From: Myxacorys almedinensis A
Lineage (GTDB): Bacteria; Cyanobacteriota; Cyanobacteriia; Leptolyngbyales; Leptolyngbyaceae
Direction of reading: 5' to 3'
NCBI RefSeq assembly: GCF_010091945.1
Contig: NZ_WVIE01000002.1
Span: 71,802-115,170 of the forward strand
Length of the DNA stretch: 43,369 bases
The notes beneath the pieces are model-generated. The model was given only the letters and a program-made list of their open reading frames with translations, did no database searches and was not told where the DNA came from. A program made the translations under genes and the position numbers. This document shows, piece by piece, positions 18,068-25,657 of this stretch (positions are counted from its first letter, which is position 1; each line of letters starts with the position of its first letter).

Positions 18068-18100
18068 GGGGGCTTCGCCCACAGCCCGGGGTTTTACCCC
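18068..18100. repeat. REP-like double hairpin
   Basis: Two short GC-rich stem-loops lie side by side: GGGC-TTC-GCCC (18070-18080) and GGGG-TTTTA-CCCC (18088-18100). Paired hairpins of this kind are common dispersed intergenic repeats in cyanobacteria. They lie in a gene-poor gap together with a MITE-like element and a pseudogene. Confidence 0.5.
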
Positions 18101-18300
18101 TGCACACCGTCCTAACCTTTATGGCAGTTACTGTATAAACTGATCTCGCGAGCAGTTCTCCATTGCTGATTTAGCGCATTTACAGTGTGGAGTTTAAACA
18201 GCTTACCCAGCGCGGCGTTCCTGCTATCAACTTGAACCTGTCTATTTTACGGGGTGCATGAAAATCGTAATGCTGGGTTTAGGTTCTAGGATGATCTCGC

Positions 18301-18604
18301 ATGGGTATTGGTCTTGCTTAGTTCATGTCTGGGCTAGGTCTATTGCTGTTGTTCAGCTATCGTCTCCTAATCTTCAAAATTTATAGACTTCTCCTACTCC
18401 GTAGAGATGTTCCAACACACACTTAGCTGTAGGGTAGTATTTGTGTTTGCGAAAAACTACCTGAAACTAGTCAGGCAACTAACCCACTGGCTCAAGAAGC
18501 GGTGTGGTCAACAGCCGACGGTGATTGAGTATAAAGTAGAAGCAACTGTAAGATTCAAAAATTATCAGACTCTCAATACATCTCATAATGGTGCTATTTT
18601 CTAG
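18301..18604 (+). pseudogene. Remnant of a family 2 glycosyltransferase C-terminus
   Basis: Reading from 18301 gives IGLA-stop-FMSGLGLLLL..YRLLIFKIY, which aligns residue for residue with ISLAWLTCGLSVTLL..YPYLILRVY of the intact GT2 at 16598-17653. The intact Trp codon is replaced by TAG (18319-18321). Near 18407 the match moves into another frame and continues to HWLKKRCGQQPTVIEYK, matching YWFVRWQGQPATIIEYK of the intact gene with the same overall spacing. So at least one nonsense mutation and one frameshift are present. No catalytic domain is recognisable upstream, so the 5' part has been lost. Identity is moderate, suggesting an old paralogue. Confidence 0.75.
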
Positions 18605-18690
18605 CCAAGAGGCTCTCAAGAGGTTCAGAGGCGGCAGCATTGATGTTGATTGCAGTGGTCTACTGTTGGATAGATGACGAAGGAGCTTGC

Positions 18691-19749
18691 ATGGCAATGG
18701 CATTAAGGGCTGCGGTGATTGGAACGGGGGTAATCTCCAAAGAACACTTGAGCTTTCTCAATACATCAGCGAGATCGCAGCTAGTGGCAGTTTGTGATCT
18801 TTCTAAGATATCGGCTCAGTATGCGGCACAGCGTTATCAGGCACAGGCAACATTTGCTGACTATCGACAAATGTTAACTGAAGTAAAGCCTGATGTGGTG
18901 CATATCTTGACACCGCCACACACTCACAAATGGATTGCAAAAGATTGTCTGGAGGCTGGGGCGCATGTGATTTGTGAGAAACCGCTCACCCCAACCCACG
19001 AGGAGTTTAGAGAATTGTGGGCAATCGCGCAGAAGTGCGATCGCTACCTCATCGAAGACCATAACTACCGTTACAACGAGCCAATCTTAGCAATTGAAAA
19101 GTTCGTGACAGACGGAACGCTGGGCGAGGTTCAGGAAGTGGAGGTTCGGATGGCGCTTAACGTTCGGAGCGGCGGAGCATTTGCCGATGAGAACATCCCA
19201 AATCCGGTTCATAAGCTCCCGGCGGGGGTAATTCATGATGTTATTACGCATCTAGTTTATTTGACCCTGCGATTCTTACCTGTGGAATTTGAGCGGATTA
19301 GCGCCGCTTGGAGCAATCATGGCGGCGGTACTTTGTTTAAATATGATGATCTCGACGCTGTTTTAATTGGGGGTTCAAAACATGCTCGAATTCGATTTAG
19401 CGCTCACACCTTGCCAGAGTGCTTTGATGTGATTGTGCGAGGATCGAGAGGCTATGCTCAGACGGATCTATTTCAACCCTACTTGCGGTGCGTTGTGCCT
19501 CGCAAAGCAGGAAAGCAGCTTTCTCCCCTGGTAAACCATTACATCAACGGCTCTAATTTAGTGAAAGCAAGCGTTGGAAACTTTAGCCGCAAGATCATGC
19601 AGCGAACTCCCTATGAAGGGCTACAGCGCCTTCTAGATGAAACGTATACAGCGTTGCAAAACGGCAATCCGCCTCCCATCACGTTTGAGGATATGGATCA
19701 CACGAGTCGATTAGTGGAAGCATTGTTGGCAGAGGGCAACCGAGTATGA
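18691..19749 (+). CDS. Gfo/Idh/MocA-family oxidoreductase
   Basis: A 352-residue NAD(P)-dependent sugar dehydrogenase. The Rossmann motif GTGVIS is at 11-16, and the family signature CEKPLTP at 95-101 contains the conserved Lys of the EKP motif. Beyond that is the C-terminal alpha/beta sheet domain (from about 125). Likely oxidises or reduces a nucleotide-activated sugar for the polysaccharide. The ATG at 18691 is chosen because GAAGGAG sits six bases upstream; the upstream ATG at 18640 adds 17 unlikely residues. Its stop overlaps the epimerase start (ATGA), so the two are translationally coupled. Confidence 0.9.
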   Translation: MAMALRAAVIGTGVISKEHLSFLNTSARSQLVAVCDLSKISAQYAAQRYQAQATFADYRQMLTEVKPDVVHILTPPHTHKWIAKDCLEAGAHVICEKPLTPTHEEFRELWAIAQKCDRYLIEDHNYRYNEPILAIEKFVTDGTLGEVQEVEVRMALNVRSGGAFADENIPNPVHKLPAGVIHDVITHLVYLTLRFLPVEFERISAAWSNHGGGTLFKYDDLDAVLIGGSKHARIRFSAHTLPECFDVIVRGSRGYAQTDLFQPYLRCVVPRKAGKQLSPLVNHYINGSNLVKASVGNFSRKIMQRTPYEGLQRLLDETYTALQNGNPPPITFEDMDHTSRLVEALLAEGNRV

Positions 19750-20783
19750 AGTTACTGATTACAGGCGCATCAGGATTTTTAGGTCAGTATGTTGTTGTAG
19801 AAGCGTTGCGGCGTGGGCATCAGGTGCGGGCAGTGGTGCGTCCGTCGGGCGATGTGACTCGCTACACTTGGCATGATCATCCATCTGTTGAGTTTGCTCG
19901 TGTGGATCTGCGATGCCAAGAGGGCTTGACAAGCGCCATTGAGGGAGTGGATGCAGTGATTCACTTAGCGGCAGCGAAAGCCGGAGATTTTTATACTCAG
20001 TTTGCTGGAACGGTGATAGCGACAGAGAACCTCTTGAGAGCCATGGTAGAAGCGAAGGTATTGCGGCTCGTAGCAATTAGCACGTTTTCGGTATATGACT
20101 ATGTGAAGATGGAGAATAATACGCTCGTGACTGAGGATGCTCCGATCGAGTCTAACCCGCTAGAGCGAGATGAGTATGCTCAAACAAAACTAATCCAAGA
20201 GCAGCTTGTTCGAGAATTCGAGAACACTCATCAGGCTCTGGTCACAATTATTCGTCCGGGGATGGTGTATGGGCGAGACTATCTGTGGAATGCCTGTCTG
20301 GGTGCGGAATTAACAGATACTTTGTGGTTACGGATTGGAGCACGGGCAACCATGCCCATAACCTACGTTGAGAACTGTGCGACAGCGATCGTGCTGGCGT
20401 CGGAGAAAGAGGCAGCGATCGCGCAGACTCTCAATGTAGTTGATGATAACCTTCCCACCCAGCGAGAGTTTGCAAAAAAGCTGCTGAAGCGAATGACCGT
20501 TCCAGCCAAGCTCATTCCAGTGAACTGGGCGTTGATGAATTCCTTGACCTGGGTGTTATGGTACTACAACAAAATTATTCTAAAAGGGCAGGCAAAGTTT
20601 CCAGGGATTTTTGTTCCTGCAAAGCTTCAAGCGCGATTCAAACCATTGCAGTACACAAATGCTCATGCTAAAGAGATTTTGGGATGGACGCCGAAGTACT
20701 CTCTAGACGATGCTTTTGAGCGAAGCAGCAGTGATGCTGATCTCCTCGCAGTATCTCCTCAAGCTAGTCCTGTCTCTGCTTAA
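19746..20783 (+). CDS. NAD-dependent epimerase/dehydratase
   Basis: Extended short-chain dehydrogenase of 345 residues. The nucleotide motif GASGFLG is at 7-13, and the catalytic YAQTK gives Tyr144 and Lys148, with Ser in the preceding ISTFSVYD. The C-terminal half ends with the EILGWTPKYSLDDAF segment typical of sugar epimerases. Probably interconverts or dehydrates a nucleotide sugar, acting with the dehydrogenase whose stop codon overlaps its start by four bases. A GT4 gene follows 35 bases downstream, completing a plus-strand operon. Exact substrate unknown. Confidence 0.92.
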   Translation: MKLLITGASGFLGQYVVVEALRRGHQVRAVVRPSGDVTRYTWHDHPSVEFARVDLRCQEGLTSAIEGVDAVIHLAAAKAGDFYTQFAGTVIATENLLRAMVEAKVLRLVAISTFSVYDYVKMENNTLVTEDAPIESNPLERDEYAQTKLIQEQLVREFENTHQALVTIIRPGMVYGRDYLWNACLGAELTDTLWLRIGARATMPITYVENCATAIVLASEKEAAIAQTLNVVDDNLPTQREFAKKLLKRMTVPAKLIPVNWALMNSLTWVLWYYNKIILKGQAKFPGIFVPAKLQARFKPLQYTNAHAKEILGWTPKYSLDDAFERSSSDADLLAVSPQASPVSA

Positions 20784-20818
20784 TTTCAACTTTATATAAC
20801 TTCACTCCTAGAATCACC

Positions 20819-22090
20819 ATGCGGATTGCCTACCTAACGGGTGAATACCCTAGAGCAACAGATACCTTTATTCAACGAGAAGTGGCTGGGCTGAGGAAAC
20901 TAGGCATTGAGGTATTTACCTTTGCGGTGAGGCGACCGGGAGATGAGCACATGGTGGGAGAGGAGCAAACCGCAGAGCGCGATCGCACCTCCTACCTTCT
21001 GCCGCCCAACCTTTTACAACTGGTTATCGCCCATCTCATGCTATTTCTGAGTTCACCTGGTAGATATTTACGATCGCTAGGTCTCGCCTGGTCTACCCGG
21101 CAACCCGGTCTTAAAGGGCTGCTTTACCAACTGTTCTACTTTCTCGAAGCAGGGATTCTTGCCAAGCAAATTCAACGTCAGCAGATTCAGCATTTGCACA
21201 ATCATTTAGCAACGTCTAGCGGAACGGTTGCGATGATTGCGGCAGCACTGGGCGGGTTTACCTACAGCTTTACGCTGCACGGTCCGTACATTTTTTTTGA
21301 GCCGTACCAGTGGCGGCTACACGAGAAAATCCAGCGATCGCTGTTTGTGTGTTGTATTAGCCACTATTGCCGTAGTCAAGGCATGATTTTTGCCTCTGCT
21401 GAAAAGTGGAACCGGATGCACATCATCCATTGCGGCATTGATCCGTCTCTTTTTAAGGTTACCTCTCATACCGGTACAGGGAAAAAGCTGCTTTATGTAG
21501 GACGCCTCGCCGCAGTCAAGGGGTTGCCGATTCTGCTGGAAAGTTTGGCGCAATTGAAATCTTCTCGTCCTGATTTAAAGCTAACGGTTGTAGGCGACGG
21601 TCCTGATCGTGCTCAACTAGAGCAAACGGCTCACGAGCTAGGACTGAGCGCCCAAGTCAACTTTGTCGGATATCAATCTCAAACTAATGTTCGGCAGCAG
21701 ATACAGCAAACAGACATATTTGTGATGTCAAGCTTTGCAGAAGGGGTTCCGGTGGTGTTGATGGAGGCGATGGCTGCCGGAGTGCCTGTAATCGCAACTC
21801 AAATTGCAGGCGTTGGAGAACTCGTAGAAGATAAAGTGAGCGGGTATCTTGTGCCCCCAGGGGATGTAGAATCACTGCGCGATCGCATTGTGGCATTGGC
21901 AGCGGATGCAGATTTGCGATCGCGCTTCGGTAAGGCAGGACGGGAAAAAGTAGAGCAAGACTTTAATATTCATCACGAAGTTGCGCGGCTTCATCAGATT
22001 CTCAAGCAGGCAATTGAGGGGAAGGTGGAAGCAGTTCGCCCTGAGCCAGTTTTTCAGCCTGGTTCGGACGAGCTAGAAATGCAGATTTGA
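20819..22090 (+). CDS. Family 4 glycosyltransferase
   Basis: A 423-residue GT-B enzyme of family 4. The N-terminal domain starts IAYLTGEYPRATDTFIQREV, like colanic-acid-type WcaL/AmsK transferases. The C-terminal donor domain has LLYVGRLAAVKG, VGDGPDR and the E-x7-E motif FAEGVPVVLMEAMAAG. Retaining transfer from an NDP-sugar to the lipid-linked repeat is expected, at the cytoplasmic membrane face. Last gene of the block with the dehydrogenase and epimerase; no Shine-Dalgarno is obvious at its ATG. Confidence 0.93.
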   Translation: MRIAYLTGEYPRATDTFIQREVAGLRKLGIEVFTFAVRRPGDEHMVGEEQTAERDRTSYLLPPNLLQLVIAHLMLFLSSPGRYLRSLGLAWSTRQPGLKGLLYQLFYFLEAGILAKQIQRQQIQHLHNHLATSSGTVAMIAAALGGFTYSFTLHGPYIFFEPYQWRLHEKIQRSLFVCCISHYCRSQGMIFASAEKWNRMHIIHCGIDPSLFKVTSHTGTGKKLLYVGRLAAVKGLPILLESLAQLKSSRPDLKLTVVGDGPDRAQLEQTAHELGLSAQVNFVGYQSQTNVRQQIQQTDIFVMSSFAEGVPVVLMEAMAAGVPVIATQIAGVGELVEDKVSGYLVPPGDVESLRDRIVALAADADLRSRFGKAGREKVEQDFNIHHEVARLHQILKQAIEGKVEAVRPEPVFQPGSDELEMQI

Positions 22091-22323
22091 TTTAATCATT
22101 CAGATTATTTTTATTCAATCTGGCAGGGCTGAGTCACAGTAGGAACAACTGCTCGACAGATCTTCTATGATGCCGAAACTCCTATATGTTCAAAAAGCTA
22201 AAGTTAGAATTCTGACGATCTCGGTGTTTATTCCTGGTAGATTATCAACTTTAAGTTGAGGGGTAGATGAAGATGTTTATATGCACCCATTCACCCACCA
22301 TTTCAGCCTTGACAAACAACTCA

Positions 22324-22400
22324 GGGGCGTTGCTGAAATAGATAATCGGATGCCCTCTCTCCAAAGGAGAGAGGGCTAGAGCAAGGGCATACTGAGGAGT
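22324..22400. repeat. Partial copy of the MITE-like element
   Basis: GGGGCGTTGCTGAAATA at 22324 repeats the end sequence of the element at 17707, followed by a hairpin CCCTCTCTCC/GGAGAGAGGG (22353-22375). The right inverted repeat is missing, so this looks like a half or decayed copy. The rest of the gap 22091-22422 shows no ORF. Confidence 0.5.
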
Positions 22401-22422
22401 GCTTACCCAAGTACAGCACTGC

Positions 22423-23718
22423 CTAATTTTGGTCTCTCCTTACCCGCAGATTTCCGTATCCTGTCATTTGCGGACTTTCCTCAAAACTTTCTTCTTCATT
22501 CGATTCCCATCGTCGTCTGAGGGTTAGCGTCATCGCAATGAACAATACAAGATACACGTTACACAATCGAAGTAAGTAACTCTCGGTCATGTTGTTGAGT
22601 GCTAGGAACGTCAGAAATGCCAAGGGAAACAATTCCTCAGAATGCTCTGCTGCATAAGCCCTCCGTAAAGCACAGACATACGCTGCGATAAAGCTAATGA
22701 GAAACAACCCAAGCCCGATCAGTCCAATATCTAGTGCTGTATCCATAAACCCGTTGTGGGCATGGGGTGGAACATACCTATCCCCGAAAAATAGCGCTGC
22801 TGTTCTTGGAAATCGGCTTTCTGCCGACCAAAACGCACTGCGCCCAAAGCCAAACCAGGGTCTTTCCCAAAAGTGGATATTCACAACTTGCCAAATGTAA
22901 GTTCGTCCACTCAATGTTGGGTCTCTTCCCAGCCCTTTAACGATATCTACCCACGTACTCGACAGTAGGGTGACCACGCACCCCACGGCGAGAACACCGA
23001 GATTGAGCAAAATAACAGAAAACTTACCCTGCCAGCGAAACCGTTGGTAGAACATCAAGATGCCGAGCATGACAAACAGAAGCACCAGAGACGTCTTAGA
23101 GGTTGTCAGCAGGATCAGTGCTGTACACAGGGCTAAACCAAACCGTTTAAAGACCTGTTCAATGCGGCGTTCGGTCGGCATCAGAAATAGAGTGGTCACT
23201 CCTAAAACCATCATGCTTCCGAACGTGTTTTTATAGTCGTAAATGCCTTTCCAGGCTCCAGGGTGGTCTGCGCCATGCTTTCCGATCCCAGGTAGACCGA
23301 TCGCCAGAAGCGCGCTTACAAGCCCACCCAAGACAAGCGACAGAGCCAGGAGACGCACTTGTTCACGCAAGGTAAAGCGAGTTGCAAAATAGAGTGCAAA
23401 GGAAATCATCTGCAAAACTTCCCGCCCATTCCAAAACACCAATTCTGGAAAGTCTGACCAAGCAAAGGAGACAAGGGTCAGCGCCAGCACTGCCCAGATG
23501 ATCCAATCGCGGCTGGCGGTAAAGAGTGCTTTTCTCCAATGCACCACAATCAATAGGCTAGATACGAGCCAAATGAAATATCGAATCGCCGTTACGATCG
23601 CGGTTGGGATAATGCCTGTTGCTCCATCTTCAGTCCCGCCGAGCGCAAGACCGCCCGTAAAGAAGGTAAATCCCAGAACAACAAAGCAGGTTTCAGCGAA
23701 TCCAAGTAGCTTTTTCAC
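22423..23718 (-). CDS. O-antigen ligase/polymerase (Wzy-like)
   Basis: A 431-residue polytopic membrane protein with about ten to eleven hydrophobic segments. It carries marks of the Wzy_C/O-antigen ligase family: DYKNTFG at 161-167, GRDPTLSGRTYIW at 264-276, and the large-loop motif PHAHNG at 318-323. It should polymerise (or ligate) lipid-linked repeat units in the periplasmic leaflet. With the Wzc-like kinase and the flippase this defines a Wzy-dependent pathway. Start is GTG at 23718 with no strong Shine-Dalgarno. A GT4 gene lies upstream in the same direction, 126 bases away. Confidence 0.92.
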   Translation of the reverse strand: MKKLLGFAETCFVVLGFTFFTGGLALGGTEDGATGIIPTAIVTAIRYFIWLVSSLLIVVHWRKALFTASRDWIIWAVLALTLVSFAWSDFPELVFWNGREVLQMISFALYFATRFTLREQVRLLALSLVLGGLVSALLAIGLPGIGKHGADHPGAWKGIYDYKNTFGSMMVLGVTTLFLMPTERRIEQVFKRFGLALCTALILLTTSKTSLVLLFVMLGILMFYQRFRWQGKFSVILLNLGVLAVGCVVTLLSSTWVDIVKGLGRDPTLSGRTYIWQVVNIHFWERPWFGFGRSAFWSAESRFPRTAALFFGDRYVPPHAHNGFMDTALDIGLIGLGLFLISFIAAYVCALRRAYAAEHSEELFPLAFLTFLALNNMTESYLLRLCNVYLVLFIAMTLTLRRRWESNEEESFEESPQMTGYGNLRVRRDQN

Positions 23719-23844
23719 GGCACACGTTTTGTGATTTCACAGAGGAACGCTAAACGCTCCTTTAACTAATAACTAAGGTAAGCGCTTTCAAGTCTTTAGT
23801 CCCGCAGTACGATTTGTTCATCTGAAAGACTACTGAAGTTTTCT

Positions 23845-25113
23845 TTAGCGGGAGTAAGAAATTGTAGATACTACTGATCCAGGTTTAGCAGGGAGATGTT
23901 CCTTAATCAAGCTAGTGCGATGGTGAAACACAGTTTCTTCATCAAAGGCTCGTCCTGTTCGCGCTGCTTCTTGAATTAAGTAGCACAGTTTTGGACGGTC
24001 AGCATCTAATTGAACAATCAGGTTCGCCAACGCAGTGTCGTCATCTACGGGCGAGAATTGCCCTCCACCGTGGTTTGCCACCAGTCCTTTAGGATAAGGA
24101 CTGTCGTAGCCGACAATGGGGCAGCCTGACACTAGCGCTTCGACAAGGCATCGGGGCGATTCTGGGGTTTTGTGACAAAACACAAAGAGATGCTGTTGGC
24201 GTAAGGTTTCTAAAATTTTTTGGCGATCGCCTACAAATCCTTCAAACCGAATGCGATCGCAGATCCCCAAATCCTCGGCAAGCTGTTTCATTTGAGGTAA
24301 CAACTCCCCATCCCCTAACCAGGTTGCTTCTACCCTTACCCCTGCTTCACAGATGTGATGAATCACTCGAACCCAATCGATCGCTCCCTTCATCTCCGCG
24401 GCTCGCCCAACATAAGCAATCTTGAGCGGTTGCCCCCGAACTAATTGATCAATCTTAGTTCTTAGCATGCAGAGGTCGATTTGATCTTCCTTTTGAGTAT
24501 GAACGTCGTAGACACAATGCGCATTCCGGGAAAACTGAGAAAACTCTTCATAGCATTCTTGCCCCTGAAACAAGCCCAATCGGCTCCGTTGAATTAAATA
24601 TTTCAAGTAGAGTTTCATAATGGGCAGCGTCAACAATTCTTTTAAACGACGCTTAAGGCGCTGGTTGCTGAGGGTTCGCCAGATAACCTCGTACTCAACT
24701 CGGTCTGTCCAAACGGCGTAAGGGCGATTCAATTGCATAGCTTCCAAGCACGCAATGCCTCCCCAATCTCCTATCAACACGCAAAGATGAAAGCAAAGAT
24801 ACTGAGATTCATGAATTTTAGATCTGAGGATTTGCTGAGTCTGTCGATAGGTTCGGAGAAAATCTGGAAGCCGATAGGCATAAGGTAAAAGGAGAAACTC
24901 GATGCGATCGCGGCAGGGTAAATCATCGATCGCTCTCCACGTCTCAGAGTTTACCTGTCTAACATGTTCTGGCAGCACCATACAAGCAAAGGTGATCTGC
25001 TCAAAATTTTCAGCCCAGCGAATCAAGCCTTCGCAGGTTTGTTCATCCAATCCTAGCCGTCCATTGACGTTACGTAATAACACCGGGGTGACCAAGAAAA
25101 GCGTTTTGCTCAT
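23845..25113 (-). CDS. Family 4 glycosyltransferase
   Basis: A 422-residue GT-B enzyme. The donor-binding half shows IAYVGRAAEMKG, WLGDGE and the E-x7-E motif PESPRCLVEALVSG. The N-terminal acceptor half is poorly conserved, as usual. A longer frame begins at 25131 with TTG; ATG at 25113 is preferred since AAAGAG stands nine bases before it and MSKTLFLVTPV is a normal GT4 start. Divergent from the GH9 gene with over 500 bases between, and upstream of the polymerase gene, likely cotranscribed with it. Confidence 0.88.
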   Translation of the reverse strand: MSKTLFLVTPVLLRNVNGRLGLDEQTCEGLIRWAENFEQITFACMVLPEHVRQVNSETWRAIDDLPCRDRIEFLLLPYAYRLPDFLRTYRQTQQILRSKIHESQYLCFHLCVLIGDWGGIACLEAMQLNRPYAVWTDRVEYEVIWRTLSNQRLKRRLKELLTLPIMKLYLKYLIQRSRLGLFQGQECYEEFSQFSRNAHCVYDVHTQKEDQIDLCMLRTKIDQLVRGQPLKIAYVGRAAEMKGAIDWVRVIHHICEAGVRVEATWLGDGELLPQMKQLAEDLGICDRIRFEGFVGDRQKILETLRQQHLFVFCHKTPESPRCLVEALVSGCPIVGYDSPYPKGLVANHGGGQFSPVDDDTALANLIVQLDADRPKLCYLIQEAARTGRAFDEETVFHHRTSLIKEHLPAKPGSVVSTISYSR

Positions 25114-25657
25114 TGTTGAAAACTCTTTCAATAACGGGGCGATTCACTCTAGAGTCAGTTAGGAGCAAAATTCTCTCTGTACTAAAGCCACAGCGATCGC
25201 AAGGCAACTTATACGAAAATGATCATCAACCCTGAGTATTAGGCGTATTAGTGTATTTCGAGGCAGTGTGTTCTATAGAACTAAGTCCAGCGTAATCCCG
25301 TGGGCTACTATGTGAGTCGTAACAACCTGTACAGGTAGACGATGCAATCTGGTGCCTAAGCATCGCCTAATTTAGGCGAAACAGGAATATCAAACATCTA
25401 CCTCAGTGGGTAAGCATTGAATATAAAAAATAAAGATATTAAAACTCACTTTTGACATCAAGAGAGTTTAAAGACTAAACACTAGACTCATAAATCTCTG
25501 CTTTAGTTCTTATCCTAATAATGATTCTAATCAAGCACTGCTGATTTTCTGCTTAAACCAAGACGTTGAAAGCGGAGCGTTGAACCCTGCTGCTCGTAGT
25601 AATTTTTAGAAATGCTACAGATTAAGCAACGCAGTAATTGCAGAATGTTAAGGAGTA
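25114..25657. other. Divergent intergenic region before the GH9 gene
   Basis: About 540 bases shared by the GT4 (-) and GH9 (+) genes. It contains a perfect 12-bp palindrome GTTCTATAGAAC at 25270-25281. AT-rich around 25420-25460. No ORF or RNA gene recognised. Confidence 0.5.

Noticed and set aside
25270-25281. Perfect palindrome GTTCTATAGAAC
   Set aside because: Too short and without a matching known regulator; left only as a note in the intergenic entry.
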